The position numbers and the translations under genes were made by a program. From JAOZTV01 sp965371805 (GTDB lineage: Bacteria; Acidobacteriota; Aminicenantia; UBA2199): a DNA stretch of 63,831 bases. Shown here in pieces: positions 51,125 to 60,567 of the stretch (position 1 is the stretch's first letter; each line of letters starts with the position of its first letter). The notes under the pieces were generated by a model, which was not told where the DNA came from, made no database searches, and saw only the letters and a list, made by a program, of their open reading frames with translations. Location: the NCBI GenBank assembly GCA_965371805.1, contig CBDUZW010000021.1, forward strand, positions 1 to 63,831, in the 5' to 3' direction.

Positions 51125-51733
51125 ATGAAAACAAAATATTTAATTCTAATAATATTAGCAGGATTACTAATTGTTAACAGCAGTTGTAATTCTTTGGAGA
51201 ACATGACCACGTCCTCATCAAAAATTATTATAACTTCATTGACAGGAAGTGATTTAACTGGGTCAGATGGATCAACAACTGTTTTTTCTGATGTTGTATG
51301 TGGCAACACAATAATAAATGATACAGGAACTTTAACTATAGCTGCTTTACCGCTAAATCCGACACAGGAAGATTCAACATACTATCAGGATGTTATAGTT
51401 GATCAAATTGATGTTGAATATACCAGGACGGAAAATGGTAGGAATGTTCAGGGAGTTGATGTTCCATTCAGTTTTTCTCAAAGAGTGAATGCTGTAGTGG
51501 AATTAGATGGAACTTTTGAACTTGGGTTTGTGCTCATTCAACATGTTGCCAAACTTGAATCTCCTTTAGTTGAATTTAGAATCTGGACCAATCAGGAAAA
51601 AATCTTAAAGTTAGAAGCAAAGGTCACAGTTTATGCAAGGGATGTTGCAGGAAACAGACTTGAACCTGTTAGTGCGACAATATCAATATGGTGTGCCAAT
51701 TTTGCAGATGATTGTGATGAAGCAACTACTTAA
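51125..51733 (+). CDS. Lipoprotein of unknown function
   Basis: 202 residues. The signal ends in a lipobox (LLIVNSSC, Cys21), so it is lipid-anchored. The mature part is strand-rich with a conserved-looking FDVPF-like VDVPFSFSQRVNAVVELDG and a final Cys-rich WCANFADDCDEATT. No family recognised. It lies 13 nt after pilQ, with GGGGGGATGG as ribosome binding site, so it is probably part of the pil operon and could be a pilus-associated surface or pilotin-like protein. Confidence 0.65.
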   Translation: MKTKYLILIILAGLLIVNSSCNSLENMTTSSSKIIITSLTGSDLTGSDGSTTVFSDVVCGNTIINDTGTLTIAALPLNPTQEDSTYYQDVIVDQIDVEYTRTENGRNVQGVDVPFSFSQRVNAVVELDGTFELGFVLIQHVAKLESPLVEFRIWTNQEKILKLEAKVTVYARDVAGNRLEPVSATISIWCANFADDCDEATT

Positions 51734-51747
51734 GAAGGGGAAATAAA

Positions 51748-52509
51748 ATGAAAAAATTTAAAATACTTTTAATACTTATGTATGCTTTTATAGCAATATT
51801 TTCCTTAACCTCCTGTAAGAGATCAAATCTTGACGATCCGCCAATGCAGGTTAATTCAGGATTCCATATTATTCTGTCTGGAACTGCAATTCCTTCTACT
51901 TTATATGTACCTGAGAATAATAGTGCATTTTCAACAATAGTCAGAGTTCAGGCACTTGATAATAAAGGCGTACCTGTAAATGGAGCCCAGGTGATATTTG
52001 AGCAGACTGGTGCATTTTTCGGTTATTTTAATAATTTAGAACTATCTACAAGTCTAGTAACAAACTCATTGGGGATTGCTCAGGTTGAGTACAAATTTCC
52101 AGCTGGTATGTATATTGCCGGGACACAATTTTTGTATGTTACTGCTACTTTGGTTGATGATAGCAGATTGGATGCTACAGCAGCTTCAATTACAGATACT
52201 ATTCCGATTAAAGTTATAGAAAATGCAAATACATATGTTGACCAGTTTGAATTACATGGGGATGTTAATCTGAGTGATGGCTCGACGGGTATTACAGGAG
52301 TACAGCTAACGTTTACTAATTTAGGAAATGGTACAGTGACAATAATTAATAGGGCTTCCGGTAGTTGGGAAATAATGGTTCCGAAAGGTTGGACTGGCTC
52401 CATTACACCTACTAGAGCAGGATATACATTCAGTCCCTCATACCGTATAATTGCAACACCGGTAAGTGATAATATTGATCATATAAATTTTACCGGGACT
52501 CCTAATTAA
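51748..52509 (+). CDS. Lipoprotein with Ig-like and carboxypeptidase-regulatory-like domains
   Basis: 253 residues. Lipobox FSLTSC (Cys23). Residues 45-150 form a bacterial Ig-like (Big_1-type) domain (VRVQALDNKGVPVNGAQVIFEQ, TNSLGIAQVEYKFP), and residues 165-253 a carboxypeptidase-regulatory-like beta-sandwich (GVQLTFTNLGNGTVTI, SGSWEIMVPKGWTGSITP). Both are surface adhesion or scaffold modules. It is separated from the previous lipoprotein by 14 nt, so likely co-transcribed with the pil operon. It may be an adhesin or secretin accessory. Confidence 0.75.
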   Translation: MKKFKILLILMYAFIAIFSLTSCKRSNLDDPPMQVNSGFHIILSGTAIPSTLYVPENNSAFSTIVRVQALDNKGVPVNGAQVIFEQTGAFFGYFNNLELSTSLVTNSLGIAQVEYKFPAGMYIAGTQFLYVTATLVDDSRLDATAASITDTIPIKVIENANTYVDQFELHGDVNLSDGSTGITGVQLTFTNLGNGTVTIINRASGSWEIMVPKGWTGSITPTRAGYTFSPSYRIIATPVSDNIDHINFTGTPN

Positions 52510-52527
52510 TAGAACACAAAATATACT

Positions 52528-53334
52528 ATGGATTTAAAAAAAGAAAGGGAACAGTTACATATAATAGAAACTCTTATATCAAAGGGGCAGGAAGCGGCCG
52601 CTTTAAATATAATTGAGAAAACTGAGAGTCAGTTCCCTAATTCTTTTCAAATGAAGTTTAATAAAGCAAAAGTTTTTATGGCTTTAAATAAAAACATTGG
52701 GGCTGAAGAAATATTAAAGGAACTTGAAAAAAATCATTCTGATAATCTAAATTTACTAAAGGTTTTTAGTGATTTTTATGAAAAGATTGATAAAAGCGAA
52801 GAAAGTTTAGTATATTTGAATAAAATTTTGTTCATAGATCCTTTTAATACAGCTATCAAAGAAAAAATAAACAGCCTTAAAATTAAGATAGAAAGAAAAA
52901 AATCATCTGTCGCTGATACACTGCCCGAATCTAAATTTAAAGAGTTAATGGATGGACAAGAGTTATCAGAGCATAATGGTTCAAATGATATGTCACCTGA
53001 AGAAGAGATTACTATTAAAGATGTTGATGATATTTTGTCTCAGGAAGATATAAATATTAAAAATAACGTTGATATAATACCTGAAAAAGAAGAAAGTCTT
53101 GAAGAAGAAGATGAAGACCCTGAAGGAGAATTTTATACTGTTAGTGCTGCAGATGTTTATATAAATCAAGGATTATTTAAAGATGCATTAGTAATTTTAG
53201 AGAATATATATAAAAAAAATAAAGATGAAGAAATTTTTAGTAAAATACAAAATTTAAAGAAAAAAATAAAAATAACAAAAAAAATTGAAAAACTAACATC
53301 TTTTTTAGCTATTTTAAAAAATGAAGGGAGTTAA
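52528..53334 (+). CDS. TPR-repeat protein
   Basis: 268 residues, cytoplasmic. Tetratricopeptide repeats cover about 5-125 (AALNIIEKTESQFPNSFQMKFNKAKV and EESLVYLNKILFIDPFNTAI), followed by an acidic stretch (150-200) and a final helix pair (VYINQGLFKDALVILENIY). It resembles the TPR proteins that precede Roadblock-type proteins in gliding or pilus operons. It follows the lipoproteins by 18 nt and precedes the Roadblock-like gene by 2 nt. Confidence 0.75.
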   Translation: MDLKKEREQLHIIETLISKGQEAAALNIIEKTESQFPNSFQMKFNKAKVFMALNKNIGAEEILKELEKNHSDNLNLLKVFSDFYEKIDKSEESLVYLNKILFIDPFNTAIKEKINSLKIKIERKKSSVADTLPESKFKELMDGQELSEHNGSNDMSPEEEITIKDVDDILSQEDINIKNNVDIIPEKEESLEEEDEDPEGEFYTVSAADVYINQGLFKDALVILENIYKKNKDEEIFSKIQNLKKKIKITKKIEKLTSFLAILKNEGS

Positions 53335-53336
53335 TA

Positions 53337-53687
53337 TTGTTTAAAGAAATTTTTAAAAAAATCACTAATCAAGTTAGTAGCATTATCTCAATTGGAATTT
53401 GGGGTTTAGATGGACTTGAGCTATTTAACTATATAAATAATGATAGTCAAATTGATTTTGAATTATCAGGAGCAGAGGCTGCTGATATCATGATAAAGGC
53501 TTATTCAACAAAAGAAAAAAGCAATAAAGTCATAATAAAAATAAAATATGCTAAAAAAACATTAGTACTTTTACCAGTAAATGAAGATTTTTTCTATATG
53601 ATTTTTACAGATAATAATGTTATAATTAATAAACTTGAGTTTTATTTGGGTTTAGTTAATAATGATGTTGTAAAAAAAATAAGTTAA
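53337..53687 (+). CDS. Roadblock/LC7-like small protein (tentative)
   Basis: 116 residues. The layout (NQVSSIISIGIWGLDGLELF, then AEAADIMIKAYS, KTLVLLPVNEDFFYMIFTD) matches the Roadblock/LC7 (MglB-type) fold of small dimeric GTPase regulators, though identity to the family is low. The start is TTG 53337 with AGGGAG just upstream. Its place at the end of a pilus operon fits MglB-type control of pilus polarity. No MglA GTPase gene is seen in the window. This is a fold guess. Confidence 0.5.
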   Translation: MFKEIFKKITNQVSSIISIGIWGLDGLELFNYINNDSQIDFELSGAEAADIMIKAYSTKEKSNKVIIKIKYAKKTLVLLPVNEDFFYMIFTDNNVIINKLEFYLGLVNNDVVKKIS

Positions 53688-53769
53688 ATTTTCAATCAAA
53701 ATCATTAAATCCAATAAAATAAGTAAAAAAATATAGAAAAATTAGGTTATAAAACTGGTTTAAAACAAA

Positions 53770-55053
53770 TTAGGGTGTTTTTATCAAAGATATATAAAAT
53801 AGGTCGTTATTAAGTTTGTCATTTGGCAAAAGAAAATATCCATATTTTTTTTTTTTGTATAAAAAATTATATTTATCAAGTATTTTTGATATATCGATGT
53901 TTTCTAATGATTTATTTGCATTATTCTTTATTAAGTTTTCAATTACGTCTTCAGTTTCTAATTTTATAAAAGAACAAACCGAATATAAAATATAGGTTGA
54001 ACTGAATTTACTGATAATTGAATTTAAGATCTGATTTTGTGTTTTTGAGTTTTTTTCAATTAAATTCTGTTTTATTTTTGTCTTTAGATCAGGGCTTTTT
54101 CTTAATGTACCTGATGAACTACATGGTGCATCAACTATTAGAAGATCAAAATTATCTTTAAAAGCTGGATTGGAAATATCTGAGACAGTTAATTGTATTT
54201 TTTTGTTTTTATTTTTATCTAGAAGATTTATACGGTTATAACTAAGATCATTTGCCACAATTCTAAGATCAGGTGATAAATTCTGAAGTGTTACTGATTT
54301 AATTCCTGGAGCTGCGCAACAATCAAGAACAATGTTTTTTGCATAATATGAGGAAATTATGGAAATAAGTTGAGAACCGGTATTTTGGATATACAATGTT
54401 CCATTTTTTATATTAGAATCAATTATTCTATCAGGTTTATTTATTTCATAAGTATTTATTGGAGAAATAAAATTCAGAGTTTTCAGGATCTCTTCATTTT
54501 TTTTTTTTTCATCTATTCCGGTTCCTGTCAAATTTTCACGTAGATGAAATACAGGCTCCTTATTTAAGTATTTAAGAAAAGTTTCAGGCTTATTGGATAG
54601 CAATTTTATATTTTCAATTATTTCTTTTGATACAGAATATTGTGTTTCAAGGTTTAGATCAAGAACTTTTGAAACTAACTCCTCTTTTTGTCTAATTGAA
54701 TTTCTTAAAATTGCATTTACAAAATTTTTTGATCTTTTATTTGAAAGTTTGACTATTTCATTGACAATGGCATACCCGGGAGTGCTTTGTGAATAAAAAA
54801 TTAGAAAAAGGCCGGTTTTTAAAAGTAATAGAGTCTCAATCTCAATTTTTTTTATATTTATCTTAGATAGTTTTGAAATAAAGAAATCTAATAATTTCTC
54901 TTTTCTAACTACTCCGTAAACTGAATTTGTGATTTTAGATTTTTCATCAGATTCTGATCTTAAAAGTTCATTTTTTAAAATAAGCTTTAAATTATTATTT
55001 ATATCTTTATAATATTTAATGAGAATTTTTTGTGATATTTGTAAATAGTTCAA
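53770..55053 (-). CDS. rsmB: 16S rRNA (cytosine-C5) methyltransferase RsmB
   Basis: 427 residues. An N-terminal NusB-like domain (1-135) is followed by a SAM-dependent methyltransferase: motif I VLDCCAAPGIKSVTL, motif IV DLLIVDAPCSSSGT and motif VI ILYSVCSF with the catalytic Cys (where most have ATCS or TCS). It methylates C967 of 16S rRNA. It is the last gene of def-fmt-rsmB on the minus strand. Two Lys-rich stretches and AT-rich codon use give the protein an unusually basic composition. Confidence 0.92.
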   Translation of the reverse strand: MNYLQISQKILIKYYKDINNNLKLILKNELLRSESDEKSKITNSVYGVVRKEKLLDFFISKLSKINIKKIEIETLLLLKTGLFLIFYSQSTPGYAIVNEIVKLSNKRSKNFVNAILRNSIRQKEELVSKVLDLNLETQYSVSKEIIENIKLLSNKPETFLKYLNKEPVFHLRENLTGTGIDEKKKNEEILKTLNFISPINTYEINKPDRIIDSNIKNGTLYIQNTGSQLISIISSYYAKNIVLDCCAAPGIKSVTLQNLSPDLRIVANDLSYNRINLLDKNKNKKIQLTVSDISNPAFKDNFDLLIVDAPCSSSGTLRKSPDLKTKIKQNLIEKNSKTQNQILNSIISKFSSTYILYSVCSFIKLETEDVIENLIKNNANKSLENIDISKILDKYNFLYKKKKYGYFLLPNDKLNNDLFYISLIKTP

Positions 55054-55062
55054 TTTATAAGA

Positions 55063-55986
55063 TCAATTTAATGATATTTTATTTCCCCTGGAATAGTCAT
55101 TGGGGGACATTGGTTTTTTGCCTTCAGGCTGAAAAGAATTTATTTTCAGTACTGAATTATTAGCACACGAAATATAGAGTCCTGATGTGTCAAGTTTAAT
55201 TACTCTCCCGATCTCTTCATTATGATTAAGTTGAGATACTTCTGTATTATTTATTTTAAAAATTTTATTATTCATTCTAAAAAATATTCCCGGCCACGGA
55301 TAAAAAGCCCTGAATTTATTAAATATTTGGGATGCGTTTAAAGACCAGTTTATTTCTCCCTCAGATTTGGAAATTTGAGGTGAATATGTTGCATTCGCAT
55401 GATTTTGTTTTTTTTTTATAATAGTTCCACCAATTATGTTTTTTATCGTCTTCGATAGTATTGGAGCACCATGGATACTCAATTTTTCCCAAAGAGTTTC
55501 AGTATTGTCAAAAGGTTCAATTTTGAACTCATCCTGACTCCATATTCTACCTGCATCCATTTTTTTTGATATTTCAAAAATTGAAATTCCGCTTTTTTTT
55601 TCACCATTCTCAATTGCTCTTTGTACAGGGGCTGCTCCTCTATATTCAGGTAAAAGAGAGAAGTGGACATTTATTGTATTATAAACAGGTGCCTGAAAAA
55701 TACTCTTTGGGATCAGTTTTCCATAGGCAATTGCAACTCCAATATCAGGTGATTTTGATTCAATTATTTTTTGAGTTTTTTCATCCAGTGATTCAGGTTG
55801 AATATATTCTATGTGATTTTCTTGTGCAAAGAGTTTTACAGGAGGGATTATTACTTTATTCTTCCTCCCTCCTTTTTTGTCAGGCTGAGTGATTATTAAT
55901 TCTATGTTAAAGGTTTTGACTAATTCATTGAGGAAGGGGAGACAAATCTTTGAAGTACCAAAAAAAACAATTCTACCACTCGCCAT
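55063..55986 (-). CDS. fmt: Methionyl-tRNA formyltransferase
   Basis: 307 residues from the ATG at 55986 (MASGRIVFFGTS). The frame is open upstream but the earlier start lies well inside def. It formylates Met-tRNA-fMet for initiation. The formyltransferase signature NVHFSLLPEYRGAAPVQ is clear, and MDAGRIW holds the Asp of the site. The C-terminal OB-like domain (FYPWPGIFF) is present. Its start overlaps def by 14 nt, the usual def-fmt gene order. Confidence 0.94.
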   Translation of the reverse strand: MASGRIVFFGTSKICLPFLNELVKTFNIELIITQPDKKGGRKNKVIIPPVKLFAQENHIEYIQPESLDEKTQKIIESKSPDIGVAIAYGKLIPKSIFQAPVYNTINVHFSLLPEYRGAAPVQRAIENGEKKSGISIFEISKKMDAGRIWSQDEFKIEPFDNTETLWEKLSIHGAPILSKTIKNIIGGTIIKKKQNHANATYSPQISKSEGEINWSLNASQIFNKFRAFYPWPGIFFRMNNKIFKINNTEVSQLNHNEEIGRVIKLDTSGLYISCANNSVLKINSFQPEGKKPMSPNDYSRGNKISLN

Positions 55987-56506
55987 CTTCTTTGAGCCTC
56001 TTAATTTCTCTCTTTGCAAATTGTTTTTTCAAGGATGATACTCTATCAATAATCAGAGTCCCATTTAAATGGTCCATTTCATGCTGAATTATCCTTGCTT
56101 CGAAATCTGAAAATTCTTTTATATATTCCTTACCCTCAAGGTCTATAGCTTTTATGCTAATGTTTTTACTTCTTTTGATCTGAAGTAATACTCCTGGAAC
56201 TGATAAACATCCCTCTTCAGCTGTTTCCTCTCCATCTCTCTTGATGATCTCAGGATTGATCAGTGCAAAAAACTCATCAGAATTCTCACCGGAGGTGGGA
56301 TCAACAACAGCAAGTTGAATAGATCTTCCTATTTGTGGAGCAGCAAGTCCGACTCCATTTTTTTCAATCATTTTTTTTTTCATATCTTTTATCAATTCTA
56401 AAATCGACTCATCAACTTTCTCAATTTTCTTACTTTCTTTTTTGAGAATACTTTCTCCATACTTATGTATTCTTAACTCGTTATTAGATATACTATCGTT
56501 TCTCAT
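55973..56506 (-). CDS. def: Peptide deformylase
   Basis: 177 residues. Motif 1 GVGLAAPQIG (51-60), motif 2 EGCLSVPG (Cys100) and motif 3 QHEMDHLNG (His142, Glu143, His146) give the Fe/Zn site that removes the formyl group from new proteins. It is preceded by the small membrane protein at 56503 with a 4-nt overlap. Confidence 0.96.
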   Translation of the reverse strand: MRNDSISNNELRIHKYGESILKKESKKIEKVDESILELIKDMKKKMIEKNGVGLAAPQIGRSIQLAVVDPTSGENSDEFFALINPEIIKRDGEETAEEGCLSVPGVLLQIKRSKNISIKAIDLEGKEYIKEFSDFEARIIQHEMDHLNGTLIIDRVSSLKKQFAKREIKRLKEDGEW

Positions 56507-57105
56507 TCTTTATTTTCCTGTTTGGTTTTTTCCTTATCAGAAACTATATCTTTTTTGAAAAGGACTTTTCTCGGAATTATTATTTTAATTTTAGTTTTAG
56601 CTTGTAAAGCCTTTTCCCATAAACGATTTAATGGAACTATTTCGACACCTTTTATTATATAATAATCCAAAATTTTTATATCTTTTCCATTTAATTTATC
56701 TAATTTTAATTTAGCTTCGATTTTTAATTTTTGATCTTCTTCAATTGATCTGAATTGATAAATTGTCATTATCTTATTCTTATAAACTATTTTTTTTAAG
56801 GTATATGACCCTTTTAATGCTTCTTTGTAGAAATCGATAATTTTTTCTGATTCATCCTTGGACAAAAAAACATAAATAAAAGGATCACCTGTATGAGACA
56901 TAGATAAACTAAGCTTTGAATTTTTATAAATTGGAAATATGTCCTGTTTTTTTAAAGTCTGAATACTACCCTGTTCAATTATGATATCTTTTTGTCCTTT
57001 TCTAAAATAGGAGTTTATAATAAAAGATAAAATTATAAAGAGAAATATTGTAAATATGATCTTTAACTTTCTAACAGAAAATGAACTTCTTCTCTCTATT
57101 CTCAT
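56503..57105 (-). CDS. Membrane-anchored protein of unknown function
   Basis: 200 residues. One membrane helix (about 12-31, IIFTIFLFIILSFIIN) is followed by a largely basic periplasmic part. No family recognised. It is the first gene of the def-fmt-rsmB run and overlaps def by 4 nt, so it is co-transcribed. TATTAT on the minus strand (57120-57115) lies 9 nt before its ATG with no ribosome binding site, so the operon mRNA may be leaderless. Confidence 0.6.
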   Translation of the reverse strand: MRIERRSSFSVRKLKIIFTIFLFIILSFIINSYFRKGQKDIIIEQGSIQTLKKQDIFPIYKNSKLSLSMSHTGDPFIYVFLSKDESEKIIDFYKEALKGSYTLKKIVYKNKIMTIYQFRSIEEDQKLKIEAKLKLDKLNGKDIKILDYYIIKGVEIVPLNRLWEKALQAKTKIKIIIPRKVLFKKDIVSDKEKTKQENKE

Positions 57106-57191
57106 GCATTATTAATAATACAAATTCGATTAAAATGCAATACAATCTAGTCTTAAAAAAAAACTTTACATTAAAATTTAATATTTTTTAC

Positions 57192-57278
57192 TAAAGAAAA
57201 TAGATGAATGTCCGAAGTATATTCTGTAAGGCTTTTAATCGAATTTATAATAGAGCAAGGATGCTCGACTCCCGATAA
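57192..57278 (+). promoter_or_regulatory. Candidate sigma-28 promoters of the flagellin gene
   Basis: TAAA (57192-57195), 15 nt, and TCCGAAGT (57211-57218) matches the TAAA-N15-GCCGATAA layout in spacing and in the CCGA core. A second candidate has a nearly perfect -10 CCCGATAA (57271-57278) with TAGA 16 nt upstream. An AAGGAGG ribosome binding site follows at about 57297-57303. Which is used cannot be told from sequence. Confidence 0.5.
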
Positions 57279-57310
57279 GGGAAAAAATTTAAATCAAGGA
57301 GGATTTAAAA

Positions 57311-58171
57311 ATGGCAGGACAAGCTTTTTCGATTTTAAACAATTTTTCATCAATGGCAGCACAGAAAGACCTTTATACGACAAACATTGGGTTAAACAAT
57401 ACCCTTGGTAGGTTGTCTTCAGGTAAGAGAATTGTTAATGCTGGTGATGATGCTGCGGGTCTAGGTATTGCTGCTAGTTTGAAAGCAGATGGTATGGCTT
57501 TGGATCAGGCAACAAGAAACGCAAATGATGGGATCGCAATCATTCAGATTGCTGATGGCGCTTTAAACAAGATGACGGATCTATTAATGAGAGCTGTTAC
57601 ACTTGCTGAGCAGGCTGCTTCAGATACTGTTGGTATAAATGAAAAGGCCACTCTGGATGTTGAGTACAGAGAAATAATGAATGAAATTAATCGTGTTGTT
57701 TCAGTTGCTAACTTTAAGGGTGAACGATTATTTAGTGTCTCACAAGCATTTACAAAGGGTATTTATGTTGGGGATACACAGTTTGCTTCATTTATTACAA
57801 TATCAATTGGTGGTACAAGCGGTGCTGGAACAAATGCTTTAGGTATGTCAAATGCTACTAATACTAGTTTTTCAAGTGTGGCAACGCAGAGTTCTGCAAT
57901 TAATGCATTAGGTATTTTACAGACAGCGATCGCTTCGATTTCAAAATGGAGAGGTGCTCTTGGTGCTCAGCAGAACAGGCTCACAAATGCTGTTGGTATT
58001 ATTCAGGTTCAGGCTTTAAACCTTAAAGCGGCTGAATCAGCAATAATGGATGCAAATATGGCTGAGGAAATAGTAAATATGACTAAGTTTAATATCCTGA
58101 TGCAGTCAGGTATGTCAGCGCTATCTCAATCAAATGCATCTGCTCAGATGGTATTGCAGTTATTGAGGTAA
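57311..58171 (+). CDS. Flagellin
   Basis: 286 residues, the filament subunit. The N-terminal D0/D1 helices (NNTLGRLSSGKRIVNAGDDAAG and onward) and the C-terminal D1/D0 (QNRLTNAVGIIQVQALNLKA, NMTKFNILMQSGMSALSQ) are present and the middle is short, so the variable D2/D3 domains are missing. The ending QMVLQLLR is typical. An AAGGAGG ribosome binding site and a sigma-28-type promoter precede it. It is the first gene of flagellin-flaG-fliD-fliS. It is exported by the flagellar type III system with the help of FliS. Confidence 0.95.
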   Translation: MAGQAFSILNNFSSMAAQKDLYTTNIGLNNTLGRLSSGKRIVNAGDDAAGLGIAASLKADGMALDQATRNANDGIAIIQIADGALNKMTDLLMRAVTLAEQAASDTVGINEKATLDVEYREIMNEINRVVSVANFKGERLFSVSQAFTKGIYVGDTQFASFITISIGGTSGAGTNALGMSNATNTSFSSVATQSSAINALGILQTAIASISKWRGALGAQQNRLTNAVGIIQVQALNLKAAESAIMDANMAEEIVNMTKFNILMQSGMSALSQSNASAQMVLQLLR

Positions 58172-58203
58172 AGCAGCTTAGTTAAGTAAACTGGGAGGAT
58201 AAT

Positions 58204-58644
58204 ATGATTGAGAATGTAAATTATTCTGAAAATATAAATAATATGGGGGGAGACGGAGCTTCCCTCCCTCCCTCTTCTAAAGTAAACACAGCAAGTGATG
58301 TGAAAACAGAGTTAAATCTGGAAAAAAAGGTTCAAACTGAAGTTAAAGAGACTGTTCAAAAGGAACAAAATGAACCTGAAGTTAAAGTAGATTCAAAGGA
58401 GTTAAACGAGCTTATCGATAGACTGAATGAAAAACTTAGTCTATCAAACAGGGAAATTATATTTAAAACTGAGAAAAAGATCAATAAGCATTATGTGAGT
58501 GTTGTTGATAAGGAATCTCAGGAAGTTATTAAAGAATGGCCACCAAAGGAAATAAGGAAGTTTCTTATTGGATTAAAGGAATTAGAGGATAAATTGGGTT
58601 CAAATAAGGATATTGAGAACCTTATTGTAAATTTGGAGGTTTAA
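58204..58644 (+). CDS. flaG: FlaG-family flagellar protein
   Basis: 146 residues. The C-terminal half (LNEKLSLSNREIIFKTEKK and VDKESQEVIKEWPPKEIRKFL) is the FlaG domain; the N-terminal half is low-complexity and charged. FlaG limits filament length in some species. It follows flagellin by 32 nt with GGGAGG upstream and precedes fliD by 1 nt. Confidence 0.9.
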   Translation: MIENVNYSENINNMGGDGASLPPSSKVNTASDVKTELNLEKKVQTEVKETVQKEQNEPEVKVDSKELNELIDRLNEKLSLSNREIIFKTEKKINKHYVSVVDKESQEVIKEWPPKEIRKFLIGLKELEDKLGSNKDIENLIVNLEV

Positions 58645-58645
58645 A

Positions 58646-60526
58646 ATGGCAGATTCGATTGGTGCAATGAGTGGGGCTGGTTCAGGCAGTATAACAGGTG
58701 AACTTGACGTTCAATGGATCGTTGAACAGATGATCTATGCAAAACAGCAGCCTATCCGGGCAATGGAAGTTGAACAATTCTGGTATGAAGCAAAAATTGA
58801 GGCATTTCAGGAACTGAATACAAAGGTCTCATCTTTAGAAAGTTCACTTTATTCCTTAATTAATACTGGTTTTGACAGTATGGCTGTGGCATCAAACGAT
58901 GAATCACTCGTGACTGCTACAACTGGATCAACTGCTTCTGAGGGGGACTACTTTATAATAGTCAGGCAGCTTGCTAAGTCCCAGTCGGATGCATCAGATG
59001 GTTTTGCCTCTGCGGAGACTGCATTAAATGCAGGTACATTTACTATCTCTCCTGCAGATGGAGGAGATGACATTGATGTCGATACTTCAGGAAAAAATCT
59101 TACTGAATTAAAAGATGAAATTAATGCCGCAAAGGGTGGTTTTTCTGCAATGATCATTTTTAATGGTACTGATTATAATTTACAGATTACTGCTGATGAA
59201 ACTGGAGTGGAGAATGGTTTCTCAATAACAGATACCGGTATTGGAACAAATATGAGTACTAAGATAGTTGCTCAGGATTCTTTGATCAATGTTAATACTG
59301 AGTTGGAAGCTGATGCAATTTCAAGGTCTTCAAATAATATTACTGATATTATTGGAGGCGTTACGCTTATACTTAAAGACGATGATGATTCAAAAACTGT
59401 CAAAGTATCAGTTTCAAACGATAGCACTGGTCTCAAGGAAAAAATTAGTGAATTTGCTGATACGTTTAATGATCTCGCTGATTATTTGAATGCACAATTT
59501 GAATATGATACGGAAAATGAGAGAGCCGGTGTTTTATCGGGGGAAACTGCTGCACTTAAGGTTCAAAGAGAGCTGTATTCTATGGTGAGTAAACAAATTG
59601 GTGGAGCAGATGATGGAGAGGTTTATAAAAGTTTCGCTATTGCTGGCATTGAAATGGATCAAGGTGGAAAAATATTTATAAATGATTCAAAGCTTGACGA
59701 TGCATTATCAGGACATCTTGATTCCGTTAAAAGACTTTTCAAAGATGTTGGAACCTCAACATATTCAGAAATAGCTTATATAGGCAGATCAAGTTCAACA
59801 TCATCGGGTACATTTGGTATTAATGTCTCTCAAGTAGCTGAAAAGGCTTTTGTAACTGCAGATGTTGATATAACGGATCTAAGTTTATTTACAGGTACAG
59901 AAACTCTCACTATCACATATGGCGGCAAGGACTATACAATTGATCTTGACGGTAGTGCTACAGCTATGAATCTGGATGATGTTGTAGATGCAGTCAATGA
60001 AGGCCTTTCCGGAACTGCCTTATCAGCAATTTCTTCAGGCGACAGACTTGTAATTGAAACAAATGGATATGGGTCTATTGAATCTATTGATCTTTCATCA
60101 ACAGGTACAGGCATTTTTACATCTTCTCAAAGTGACACGGGACAGAATGTAGAAGGCTCATTTACAGATTCGGAAGGAAATGTCGATAATGTTGTAGGAA
60201 TTGGTCAGAGATTGACATCATCAGATGGAATAATAACTTTGATAGCATCAACTACAATCGGTGATAAGGGAGAAATTTATTTAACTACAGGAATAGGTGA
60301 ATCTTTAAGAACTGCAATGAATGAACTAAGCTTTCCATTTACGGGGATGATATCCCGTACCATTGAAAGTTATGATACACAATTAGATAATATTGATAAG
60401 AAGATTAGTGATATTAATAGAAATCTTGCAGCGGAAGAAGAAATTCTAATCGCTCAGTTTTCACAGGCTAATGCAGCATTATCTGAGTTAGCATTTTTAA
60501 AAATGACTTTTGAAGATGCAAAATAG
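58646..60526 (+). CDS. fliD: Flagellar cap protein FliD
   Basis: 626 residues. FliD_N is seen at the start (GELDVQWIVEQMIYAKQQPI) and FliD_C at the end (DKKISDINRNLAAEEEILIAQFSQANAALSELAFL). The cap assembles at the filament tip and inserts flagellin. The central part (about 380-500) has inserted Ig-like strand repeats (TADVDITDLSLFTGTETLTI), a variable region. It lies between flaG and fliS. Confidence 0.94.
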   Translation: MADSIGAMSGAGSGSITGELDVQWIVEQMIYAKQQPIRAMEVEQFWYEAKIEAFQELNTKVSSLESSLYSLINTGFDSMAVASNDESLVTATTGSTASEGDYFIIVRQLAKSQSDASDGFASAETALNAGTFTISPADGGDDIDVDTSGKNLTELKDEINAAKGGFSAMIIFNGTDYNLQITADETGVENGFSITDTGIGTNMSTKIVAQDSLINVNTELEADAISRSSNNITDIIGGVTLILKDDDDSKTVKVSVSNDSTGLKEKISEFADTFNDLADYLNAQFEYDTENERAGVLSGETAALKVQRELYSMVSKQIGGADDGEVYKSFAIAGIEMDQGGKIFINDSKLDDALSGHLDSVKRLFKDVGTSTYSEIAYIGRSSSTSSGTFGINVSQVAEKAFVTADVDITDLSLFTGTETLTITYGGKDYTIDLDGSATAMNLDDVVDAVNEGLSGTALSAISSGDRLVIETNGYGSIESIDLSSTGTGIFTSSQSDTGQNVEGSFTDSEGNVDNVVGIGQRLTSSDGIITLIASTTIGDKGEIYLTTGIGESLRTAMNELSFPFTGMISRTIESYDTQLDNIDKKISDINRNLAAEEEILIAQFSQANAALSELAFLKMTFEDAK

Positions 60527-60567
60527 AAATTTTATTTAGAAGAGGATATTATATAAGGAGCTATGCA

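Noticed and set aside
57208..57411. A 67-codon plus-strand ORF over the start of the flagellin gene
   Set aside because: It overlaps the flagellin start in another frame, spans the promoter and leader, and resembles no known protein.
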